Positions 1-7,497 of a DNA stretch of 43,686 bases are shown here, in pieces. Both the position numbers and the translations under genes were made by a program. The DNA is from Ferrimonas sediminum. GTDB taxonomy: Bacteria > Pseudomonadota > Gammaproteobacteria > Enterobacterales > Shewanellaceae. The notes under the pieces are model-generated. The model did not search any database and was not told where the DNA came from. It saw only the letters and a list, made by a program, of their open reading frames with translations. Where the stretch lies: NCBI RefSeq assembly GCF_900100175.1, contig NZ_FNEM01000018.1:56782-100467 (forward strand). The letters run 5' to 3'. Each line of letters opens with the position of its first letter. The first letter of the stretch is position 1.

Positions 1-878
1 TCCGCGGGCACGACGAAGGAGCACCGTCGCCCTTGCGAACGCGAGGGCCCAGCGTCTTCGGTTTTCACGCACACGAGGTTAAAGCCACTGGGTACCCGCG
101 TCCGCGGGCACGACGGAGGGGTGATTTAGGTAGGAGGATAACGACCAGCCGTTCGGTTACCGAGAACTCTACCAAGGAGCACCGTCGCCCTTGCGCACGC
201 GAGGGCCCAGCGTCCTTTGCTCTCCCGCTCGTCGCCCTTGCGCACGCGAGGGCCCAGCGTCTTCGGTTTTGCCCGTGGAAACCGCCACTGGCTACCCGCG
301 TCCGCGGGCACGACGAAGTAGCACCGTCGCCCTTGCGAACGCGAGGGCCCAGTGTCTTAGGTTTTCACGCACACGAGGTTAAAGCCACTGGGTACCCGCG
401 TCCGCGGGCACGACGGAAGGTTGTAGTTTACGCAGTGCGCCCCCGGAATGGATGGCGACCACTGCACCCGCCGTCCGAACAACACCACAACCGTGTCGCC
501 CTTGCGCACGCGAGGGTCCAGCGTCTTTTGCTCTCCCGCCCGTCGCCCTTGCGAACGCGAGGGCCCAGCGTCTTCGGCTCTCCCGCCCGTCGCCCTTGCG
601 CACGCGAGGGCCCAGTGTCTTCGGTTTTGCCCGTGGAAACCGCCACTGGATACCCGCGTCCGCGGGCACGACGAAGGAGCACCGTCGCCCTTGCGAACGC
701 GAGGGCCCAGTGTCCTTTGCTCTCTCGCCCGTCGCCCTTGCGAACGCGAGGGCCCAGTGTCTTCGGTTTTGACCGTGGAAACCGCCACTGGGTACCCGCG
801 TCCGCGGGCACGACGAAGGAGCACCGTCGCCCTTGCGCACGCGAGGGTCCAGTGTCTTCGGTTTTGCCCGCAGACACC
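1..878. repeat. BIME/REP-like palindromic repeat array 1
   Basis: This stretch is packed with two related units. Unit A reads CGTCGCCCTTGCG-N-ACGCG followed by AGGGCCCAGYG, with copies starting near 25, 184, 231, 326, 494, 541, 588, 682, 730 and 827. Unit B lies mostly in the opposite orientation (CCACTGGGTACCCGCG then YCGCGGGCACGACG), near 85, 283, 384, 641 and 783, with a partial copy at position 1. A and inverted B are often joined by a near-constant spacer (GTCTTCGGTTTTGCCCGTGG then AAACCG), giving a composite mosaic element. Each unit can fold on itself. Long open frames across the array on both strands are repeat translations, not genes. From 879 to 1064 I see nothing recognisable. Confidence 0.9.
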
Positions 879-1064
879 GACAAAACCCGACTGCTCCCCC
901 TTGCTTGAACACACCGGTATGGGAGGGGAAGAGCAGAGCGTCAGTAACGCGATAGACCCCAAGGTTAATGGCATTAAGTTGCGTCAGGTCAGCCTCTCTA
1001 TAGCATTGAAATCTGGTTTTTTATCACGCCATGAACCCCCTGGCGCTGTGCAGGCGTTCCGTGA

Positions 1065-1082
1065 CTGGTATACTCCTTGCTT
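1065..1082 (+). promoter_or_regulatory. Sigma-54 (RpoN) promoter of the flhA operon
   Basis: The sequence CTGGTATACTCCTTGCTT matches the -24/-12 pattern. GG at 1067-1068 and GC at 1079-1080 are exactly 10 bases apart, with TGGTA at -24 and TTGCT at -12. Transcription would start near 1092, about 33 bases before the flhA start. In Vibrio and Shewanella-type polar flagellar systems, flhA operons are class II genes driven by sigma-54 with FlrA/FleQ-type activators, so position and motif agree. No activator site was identified. Confidence 0.8.
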
Positions 1083-1124
1083 ATTCGTTAGCATTCTCGC
1101 TCGGCGTCAACAATCAGACGGAAC

Positions 1125-3224
1125 ATGAATCTACAGTCCAGCCTGTCCGGCTTCTTTCAAAAATACGGCATCTTCCTGAAGGGAGCCGGTACACCTTTGA
1201 TGGTGCTGGCTGCCCTGGCTATGGTGACCCTGCCCATGCCGGCGCTGCTGCTGGACATGCTGTTCTCGTTCAATATCGCCTTGGCCCTGGTGGTGTTGCT
1301 GGTGTCGATTTACACCATGCGGCCATTGGATTTCGCTGCCTTTCCCACGGTACTGTTGATCGCCACCCTGCTGCGCCTGGCGCTGAACGTGGCGTCAACC
1401 CGACTGGTTTTGCTGGAAGGCCACAACGGCGGCGACGCCGCCGGTAAGGTGATTGAGGCGTTCGGCTCGGTGGTGATTGGCGGCAACTATGCCGTGGGCC
1501 TGGTGGTGTTCCTGATTCTGGTGATCATCAACTTCGTGGTGGTCACCAAGGGTGCCGGTCGTATCTCCGAAGTGACCGCTCGCTTCACCCTGGACGCCAT
1601 GCCGGGTAAGCAGATGGCCATCGATGCCGACCTGAACGCCGGGCTTATCAACCAAGAGCAGGCCCGCGAACGTCGCGGCGAAGTGGCCAAAGAAGCCGAT
1701 TTCTACGGGGCCATGGACGGTGCGTCCAAGTTCGTTAAGGGCGATGCCATTGCCGGCATCCTGATTCTGTTTATCAACATCCTCGGTGGCTTTGTCATCG
1801 GCATGTCCCAGCATCAGCTCGGTTTCTCCGAAGCGCTGGAGATCTACACCCTGCTGACCATCGGTGACGGTCTGGTGGCGCAAATCCCCGGGCTGCTGCT
1901 GTCCATCGCCGCCGCCATCATCATTACCCGCCAGAACGAATCCCAGAAGATGGGCGAGACTCTGGTCAGCCAGATGTTCGACGACCCCAAGGTGCTGATG
2001 GTGACCTCAGGGGTGTTGATTGTCATGGGACTGGTGCCGGGAATGCCGAAGCTGGCGTTTCTGGGCTTTGGCCTGTGCGGTGCCGGCCTGACCTACTGGA
2101 CCTTTAAGCGGCGCCAGAAAGCCGCCGAAGTGGCGGTGCTGGAAGAGGAAACCGCCGCCACCGAGCGCATTGAATCCGAAAGCAAAGACCTGGGCTGGGA
2201 CGACGTTAACCAGGTGGATACCATCGGCCTGGAGGTGGGCTATCGCTTGATCCCCCTGGTGGACAAGGCGCAGAAAGGGGAGTTGCTGGCCCGCATCAAA
2301 GGGGTGCGCAAAAAGCTGTCCCAGGAGTTTGGCTTCCTGATCCCGCCGGTTCACATTCGTGACAACCTGGATCTGGCACCGAACGCCTACCGCATCAGCC
2401 TGATGGGGGTGGCCATCGGTGAAGCCGAGATTCGCCATGACTGCGAACTGGCCATCAACCCCGGCCAGGTGTTTGGCCAACTGGAGGGGCAGACCACCAC
2501 CGATCCGGCCTTTGGCCTGGAGGCGGTATGGATTAACTCGGATCGCCGCGACCACGCCCAGACTCTGGGTTACACCGTGGTCGACGCGGCCACGGTGGTG
2601 GCGACCCACCTCAGCCAGTTACTCACCAACAACGCCTCCCAGTTGCTGGGGTACGAGGAGGTGCAGCAGTTGCTGGACATCCTGGCCAAAGACTCGCCCA
2701 AGCTGGTCGAGGGGCTGGTGCCTGAGGTGCTGTCTCTGGGCGTAATCGTCAAGGTACTGCAGAACATGCTCAACGAGGGCGTACCGGTGCGCGACGTGCG
2801 CACCCTGGTGCAGACCCTGGTGGAGTACGGGCCAAAGAGTAAAGATCCGGAAGTGTTAACGGCGGCGGTTCGTATCGCCCTGAAACGTCTGATTGTTCAA
2901 GAGATAAACGGTTCCGAGTCGGAAATTCCCGTCATTACTTTGTCACCTGAACTGGAACAGATATTGCATCAGTCATTGCAATCCAGCAACGGCGATAACA
3001 GTGGTCTGGAACCTGGGCTGGCCGAGCGTCTGCAGAAGTCGCTGTCGGAAACGGCCCAGAAGCAGGAGATGGTGGGTGAGCCTGCCGTGCTGCTGACTTC
3101 CGGTGTATTGAGAACCACACTGAGCCGGTTTGTGAAACATACGATTCCATCCCTGAGAGTACTGTCCTATCAGGAGATACCGGATGATAAACAGATTCGA
3201 ATCGTCCACTCCGTGGGCCAGTAA
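1125..3224 (+). CDS. flhA: Flagellar biosynthesis protein FlhA
   Basis: This is the export-gate protein of the flagellar type III secretion apparatus, an inner-membrane protein whose cytoplasmic domain docks export chaperones and substrates. The 699-aa length is normal for the family. The N-terminal ~330 residues hold about eight hydrophobic segments, and the conserved FHIPEP loop (GRISEVTARFTLDAMPGKQM) begins near residue 145. The rest is the soluble FlhA-C domain. The ATG at 1125 is preceded by only a weak Shine-Dalgarno (acgga). It is the first gene of the operon, about 33 bases after the predicted sigma-54 start site and 24 bases before flhF. Identification is firm. Confidence 0.97.
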   Translation: MNLQSSLSGFFQKYGIFLKGAGTPLMVLAALAMVTLPMPALLLDMLFSFNIALALVVLLVSIYTMRPLDFAAFPTVLLIATLLRLALNVASTRLVLLEGHNGGDAAGKVIEAFGSVVIGGNYAVGLVVFLILVIINFVVVTKGAGRISEVTARFTLDAMPGKQMAIDADLNAGLINQEQARERRGEVAKEADFYGAMDGASKFVKGDAIAGILILFINILGGFVIGMSQHQLGFSEALEIYTLLTIGDGLVAQIPGLLLSIAAAIIITRQNESQKMGETLVSQMFDDPKVLMVTSGVLIVMGLVPGMPKLAFLGFGLCGAGLTYWTFKRRQKAAEVAVLEEETAATERIESESKDLGWDDVNQVDTIGLEVGYRLIPLVDKAQKGELLARIKGVRKKLSQEFGFLIPPVHIRDNLDLAPNAYRISLMGVAIGEAEIRHDCELAINPGQVFGQLEGQTTTDPAFGLEAVWINSDRRDHAQTLGYTVVDAATVVATHLSQLLTNNASQLLGYEEVQQLLDILAKDSPKLVEGLVPEVLSLGVIVKVLQNMLNEGVPVRDVRTLVQTLVEYGPKSKDPEVLTAAVRIALKRLIVQEINGSESEIPVITLSPELEQILHQSLQSSNGDNSGLEPGLAERLQKSLSETAQKQEMVGEPAVLLTSGVLRTTLSRFVKHTIPSLRVLSYQEIPDDKQIRIVHSVGQ

Positions 3225-3248
3225 CCCGAGGAGCGGGGAGTAACCAAC

Positions 3249-4706
3249 GTGAAGATAAAACGATTTTTTGCCAAGGATATGCGTACTGCGCTGGCCGAAG
3301 TCAAAGAGACTCTGGGCACCGACGCGGTGATCATGTCCAACAAGAAGGTCAACGGCGGCGTCGAAATTGTGGCGGCCGTGGATTTCGATGACCACAGTGG
3401 CGCCAGTAATCCGTCACTGAATCTGTCCACTGCCCCGGCTCCCTCGATGTTATCCCGCAAGCTGGCCGAAGACACCGTCTCCCTTGGTCGCCCGAGCACC
3501 CCGACGCCGCGCAGTCCGGCGAAGCAACCCCTGGTCAGTGATGATCGCCAGCCTCGAAAATCCGAGGCCGATGCCGCCAGTGACAGTTTGCGTGGCCTGC
3601 TGGAACGTCAGCAGCAGCGATTGAAGCAGCGCAGCTTCGAAGAGGAACAGCCGAAACAACTGGGGCGCCGTAACGAAGCCCTGCCGGAGTGGGCCAAAGA
3701 GGCCTTTGGTCGTCCGGAGCAGCCAAAGCCCGCGCCTAAGCCACAGGCGAAATCCCGCCCGGCCGAGAGCCGCGGCAGCGGTCAGCAGGAACTCAAGGCG
3801 GTGCGCGAAGAGATGGCGTCCATCCGTCAACTGCTGGAGCATCAGGTTTCCAACCTGATGGACCAGGATCTGGCTCGCCGTGAGCCGGTTCGGGCGATGC
3901 TGGCGGAGAAACTGCGAGACAACGGCTTCCACCGCAGCGTGGCGGATCACTTCGCCTCCATGGTGCCCGAGCACCTGAGCCTGCACGATGCGCTGGCCCA
4001 ACTGCCACAGCTGATTGCCGGCGAGTTGACTCAAACCTCGGAAGAGACATTGAGCCAGGGCGGCGTCATCGCACTGGTGGGGCCAACCGGTGTGGGCAAG
4101 ACCACAACTGTGGCCAAATTGGCGGCGCGCTTCGCAGCTCGGTACGGAGTTGATCAAGTTGCGCTGATTACGACCGATAACTACCGTATTGGCGCCAAAG
4201 AGCAGCTGGCCACCTATGGCAAAATCATGGGCTGTCCGGTTCGAAGCGCCAGTAATGTGAAAGAGTTGGAAAATGTGCTGTATCAGCTTCGCAGTCGTCG
4301 GTTGATCCTGATCGACACCGCCGGCATGGGCCAGCGGGACATGCGACTGGTTGAGCAGCTGGATAACCTGGTTGCAGCGACCCGGTTACCCATCCGTCCC
4401 TATCTGGTGCTGTCATCGACGGCCCAGTACCGGGTGCTGAAGGAAACGGTGGAGCAGTTCCGCCGCATCTCCCTGGCAGGGTGCATTTTCACTAAGCTGG
4501 ATGAGGCCCATAATATCGGAGAGGCGTTGAGTGTTTTGATTCAAAATTCCTTGCCAATCAGTTACCTTACTGACGGACAACGAGTACCTGAAGATCTTCG
4601 CACCGCCGAACCCGAATACTTGGCGCGACGCGCGGTGGTCCTGGACCAACCGCAGCAATGGGGCGAGCCCGAACAACGACAGAGTATGGCGGGCAGCTAT
4701 GAATAG
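3249..4706 (+). CDS. flhF: Flagellar placement GTPase FlhF
   Basis: FlhF is an SRP-type (SIMIBI) GTPase that marks the cell pole for flagellum assembly. The 485-aa protein has the family N terminus (MKIKRFFAKDMRTALAEVKE), a long charged, low-complexity B region (about residues 60-190), and a C-terminal NG domain. The P-loop GPTGVGKTT lies near residue 278, followed by the TTDNYRIGAKEQL and LIDTAGMGQRD motifs. It starts with GTG at 3249, supported by a GGGGAG Shine-Dalgarno 9-10 bases upstream. Its end overlaps the flhG start by 8 bases, implying translational coupling with its regulator. Confidence 0.97.
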   Translation: MKIKRFFAKDMRTALAEVKETLGTDAVIMSNKKVNGGVEIVAAVDFDDHSGASNPSLNLSTAPAPSMLSRKLAEDTVSLGRPSTPTPRSPAKQPLVSDDRQPRKSEADAASDSLRGLLERQQQRLKQRSFEEEQPKQLGRRNEALPEWAKEAFGRPEQPKPAPKPQAKSRPAESRGSGQQELKAVREEMASIRQLLEHQVSNLMDQDLARREPVRAMLAEKLRDNGFHRSVADHFASMVPEHLSLHDALAQLPQLIAGELTQTSEETLSQGGVIALVGPTGVGKTTTVAKLAARFAARYGVDQVALITTDNYRIGAKEQLATYGKIMGCPVRSASNVKELENVLYQLRSRRLILIDTAGMGQRDMRLVEQLDNLVAATRLPIRPYLVLSSTAQYRVLKETVEQFRRISLAGCIFTKLDEAHNIGEALSVLIQNSLPISYLTDGQRVPEDLRTAEPEYLARRAVVLDQPQQWGEPEQRQSMAGSYE

Positions 4707-5589
4707 ATGGTTTTTGCAGGATCAGGCGAGCGGACTTAGAAAGATGGCACAGCAAAAGCAGAAGATGGTGAAAGTGATTGCGGTGACCGGCGGCAAGGGC
4801 GGCGTGGGTAAAACCAACGTCTCCATTAACCTGGCAACCTCTCTGGCGCAGAAAGGTCAGAAGGTGCTGGTGCTCGATGGTGACCTGGGCCTGGCCAATG
4901 TAGACGTATTGCTTGGACTGCGGGTAACGCGCAACTTGTCGCACGTGATCAGCGGCGAATGCAGCCTGTCGGAAGTGCTGGTGGAAGGCCCCAAAGGGGT
5001 GTTCATCGTACCGGCGGCATCGGGTACCCAGGAGATGGTGGAGTTGACCGCCGCTCAGCATGTGGGGTTGATTCGTGCGTTCAGCGAGCTGGAAGACGAG
5101 TTCGATGTGCTGATCGTGGATACCGCCGCCGGCATCTCGGAGATGGTGCTCAGCTACTCACGGGCGGCGCAGGAGGTGATGGTCGTGGTGTGCGACGAGC
5201 CCACCTCCATTACCGATGCTTATGCGTTGATTAAGATTCTGTCCCGGGAGCACGGCGTATTCCGTTTCCGGATTGTGGCCAACATGGTCCGCAGTCTGCG
5301 GGAGGGCATGGAGCTGTTCGCCAAGCTGTCCAAGGTGACCGACCGCTTCCTCGATGTGGCCCTGGAACTGGTGGCCACCATACCCTTTGATGAAAACGTG
5401 CGTAAGGCCGTCCGCAAACAGCGGGTCGTGGTCGAAGCCTTCCCACGTGCTCCGGCGTCCATCGCCTATCAGGGGTTGTCCAACAAAGTGATGAGTTGGC
5501 CAACACCGGATAACCCCGGAGGCCACCTGGAGTTCTTTGTTGAACGCCTGGTGCGCCGCAACATGTACGGGGAAGCGGTTGGTGAATAA
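4699..5589 (+). CDS. flhG: Flagellar number regulator FlhG (MinD/ParA-type ATPase)
   Basis: FlhG (FleN/YlxH) is a membrane-associating MinD-like ATPase that limits flagellar number and stimulates the FlhF GTPase. The N-terminal activator motif DQASGLR is at residues 8-14. The deviant Walker A GGKGGVGKTN follows at about residues 31-40, and the Walker B-like LIVDTAAGIS near residue 140. The length of 296 aa is normal. The ATG at 4699 lies inside the 3' end of flhF. The 3' end overlaps the fliA start at 5582 by 8 bases, so the three genes are chained by overlaps. Confidence 0.96.
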   Translation: MNRWFLQDQASGLRKMAQQKQKMVKVIAVTGGKGGVGKTNVSINLATSLAQKGQKVLVLDGDLGLANVDVLLGLRVTRNLSHVISGECSLSEVLVEGPKGVFIVPAASGTQEMVELTAAQHVGLIRAFSELEDEFDVLIVDTAAGISEMVLSYSRAAQEVMVVVCDEPTSITDAYALIKILSREHGVFRFRIVANMVRSLREGMELFAKLSKVTDRFLDVALELVATIPFDENVRKAVRKQRVVVEAFPRAPASIAYQGLSNKVMSWPTPDNPGGHLEFFVERLVRRNMYGEAVGE

Positions 5590-6295
5590 GGCGGCCGCCT
5601 ACACCCAGTTCGATAACCGAACCTCCTTGGTCGAGCGCTACGCCCCGCTGGTGAAGCGCATCGCCCATCACCTGATGGCCCGTCTGCCGGCCAGTGTGCA
5701 ACTGGATGACCTGCTTCAATCCGGCATGATTGGTCTGCTGGAAGCCTCCCGCAACTTCGACGGCAGCAAAGGGGCCAGTTTTGAGACCTTTGCCGGCATC
5801 CGCATTCGCGGTGCCATGCTGGACGAGATTCGTCGTGGAGACTGGGTGCCTCGCTCGGTTCATCGCAACTACCGCCAGGTAACCGAAGCCATCAGCGAAC
5901 TGGAAAAGCGCCTCGGTCGGGATCCACGCGATACCGAAGTGGCCGCCCATCTGGACGTACCTGTCGCCGACTATCACCAGATGCTAAATGAAGCCAGCAT
6001 GGGTAGAATGGTCGGCATTGAAGATTTGGGCGTTCCGGCCGATAGCTTTGTAGATGAAGATGCGCCGCAGCGCAATTTTGAGCAGGTGGCTCAGGAACGG
6101 TTTCAACAGGCACTTTCCGCCGCAATTAAGACATTGCCTGAAAGGGAAGCGCTTGTTTTGTCGCTCTATTACGATGAAGAACTCAACTTGAAAGAGATTG
6201 GTCAGGTGCTTGGCGTCAGTGAGTCGCGAGTGAGCCAGATCAATAGTCAGGCAATGATGCGTCTTAAAAGTCGTTTATCAAGTTGGCAACAATAG
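5582..6295 (+). CDS. fliA: Flagellar sigma factor FliA (sigma-28)
   Basis: FliA directs RNA polymerase to late flagellar and chemotaxis promoters and is held back by FlgM until the hook is complete. Sigma region 2 (YAPLVKRIAHHLMARLPASV, DLLQSGMIGLLEA, FETFAGIRIRGAMLDEIR) is followed by region 3 and the region 4 helix-turn-helix (LNLKEIGQVLGVSESRVSQI). I chose GTG at 5582 (237 aa). It is preceded by GGGGA at 5569-5573 with 8-base spacing, and it yields the expected MNKAAAYTQFD start. The longer ATG frame from 5537 adds a cysteine-rich tail from within flhG and is unlikely. Confidence 0.95.
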   Translation: MNKAAAYTQFDNRTSLVERYAPLVKRIAHHLMARLPASVQLDDLLQSGMIGLLEASRNFDGSKGASFETFAGIRIRGAMLDEIRRGDWVPRSVHRNYRQVTEAISELEKRLGRDPRDTEVAAHLDVPVADYHQMLNEASMGRMVGIEDLGVPADSFVDEDAPQRNFEQVAQERFQQALSAAIKTLPEREALVLSLYYDEELNLKEIGQVLGVSESRVSQINSQAMMRLKSRLSSWQQ

Positions 6296-6359
6296 AAATT
6301 AGATTAATAATGCGCTCTGCACTATTGGCTCGATGGGGATACCCCGGCTGGAGGATGTT

Positions 6360-6743
6360 TTGAACACAAACATGAAGATTCTGATCGTTGATGATTTTTC
6401 AACAATGCGTCGGATCATCAAAAACTTATTGCGTGACCTGGGGTTTAACAACACTCTCGAAGCAGACGATGGCAATACTGCCCTTCCTATGCTGAAGGAA
6501 GGCGATTTTGATTTTGTCGTAACGGACTGGAACATGCCGGGCATGCAGGGGATTGACCTGTTGCGCGCCATTCGCGCAGACCAGAACCTGAAGCACCTGC
6601 CTGTTTTGATGGTAACTGCCGAAGCCAAGCGCGAACAGATCGTGATGGCGGCCGAGGCTGGTGTAAACGGTTACGTCGTTAAACCTTTTACTGCTGCGAC
6701 CCTAAAAGAGAAGTTGGAAAAGATATTCGACCGTCTTAACTAA
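6360..6743 (+). CDS. cheY: Chemotaxis response regulator CheY
   Basis: This is a single-domain receiver that carries the phosphoryl signal from CheA to the flagellar motor switch. Counting from TTG at 6360 (127 aa), the acidic pair is D11-D12, the phospho-acceptor D56 (VVTDWNMPG), the switch Thr lies in MVTAEA, and the conserved Lys in VVKPF. The TTG start is preferred because GGAGG (6350-6354) sits 5 bases upstream, giving [13 protein letters not shown] as in related CheYs. The upstream ATG at 6333 has no clear Shine-Dalgarno. It is separated from fliA by 64 bases, where I could not find a convincing sigma-28 promoter. Confidence 0.95.
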   Translation: MNTNMKILIVDDFSTMRRIIKNLLRDLGFNNTLEADDGNTALPMLKEGDFDFVVTDWNMPGMQGIDLLRAIRADQNLKHLPVLMVTAEAKREQIVMAAEAGVNGYVVKPFTAATLKEKLEKIFDRLN

Positions 6744-6761
6744 AAGTCGCAGGGAGAGCAT

Positions 6762-7487
6762 ATGCAACAGGATGCCTATATCTCGTTGGAAGATGCCCGC
6801 GAACTGGTGGCTTTGTTAGAGAAGGACCAGGTAGAGCAGGCGAACCAACTTATTCAGATGGCGGCCGCGCCACTGAATCAAAAATTATTCGATGAAGTCG
6901 GTAAGTTGACCCGTCAACTGCACGATGCATTGCAGGACTTCCAACTTGACGACCGTATTTCGGATCTCGCCAAGCACGAGATCCCCGATGCCAAAGAGCG
7001 TCTGACCTACGTCATTGAGATGACTGAACAGGCGGCCAACCGTACCATGGACGCGCTGGACGACAGCATGCCGCTGGTGTCGCAGATGCAGTCCCGGATT
7101 CAGAATCTGCAGCCGGGCTGGCAAAAGCTGATGGATAAGCAGATTGAGCTGGGCGAGTTTAAGACGCTGTGCCATGAAATGGACGCGATGTTGTCCAGCT
7201 CTGCCGACGATGCCAGCAAGGTCACCGATACCCTGAACCAGATTATGATGGCTCAGGATTTTCAGGATCTGACCGGGCAGGTGATTCGGCGGGTGATCGA
7301 TCTGGTGCGTGAAGTGGAAGAGAATCTGGTGTCGATGCTGACCGTGTTCGGTGAGCAAGCAGACGTAAACCGTCAGGCTGTCGATTCGGCAGCGGCGGAA
7401 GGCCCAGTAGTGAGTTCGGAAAACAAAGCGGAAGTCGTTAACGGTCAGGATGAAGTTGACGATCTGCTTTCCAGCCTCGGGTTCTAG
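6762..7487 (+). CDS. cheZ: CheY-P phosphatase CheZ
   Basis: CheZ accelerates dephosphorylation of CheY-P. The long four-helix bundle carries the catalytic motif MAQDFQDLTGQV; D169 and Q173 align with the catalytic Asp and Gln of the E. coli enzyme. The extreme C terminus QDEVDDLLSSLGF is the CheY-P docking peptide, linked by a variable segment (about residues 205-227). The 241-aa length is normal for the polar-flagellum group. It lies 18 bases after cheY, with GGGAG just upstream of the ATG, and 10 bases before cheA. Confidence 0.97.
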   Translation: MQQDAYISLEDARELVALLEKDQVEQANQLIQMAAAPLNQKLFDEVGKLTRQLHDALQDFQLDDRISDLAKHEIPDAKERLTYVIEMTEQAANRTMDALDDSMPLVSQMQSRIQNLQPGWQKLMDKQIELGEFKTLCHEMDAMLSSSADDASKVTDTLNQIMMAQDFQDLTGQVIRRVIDLVREVEENLVSMLTVFGEQADVNRQAVDSAAAEGPVVSSENKAEVVNGQDEVDDLLSSLGF

Positions 7488-7497
7488 GAGCTAGGCG

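Noticed and set aside
33-974. Open frames up to 291 codons on both strands in array 1
   Set aside because: All translate the palindromic repeat in different frames (VVPADAG-like, ALAHARAQ-like peptides); there is no ribosome site or known domain.
1041-1057. Second candidate sigma-54 site (TGGCGCTGTGCAGGCGT)
   Set aside because: The GG-N10-GC spacing is right, but the -12 half (AGGC) matches poorly; the site at 1065 is far better.
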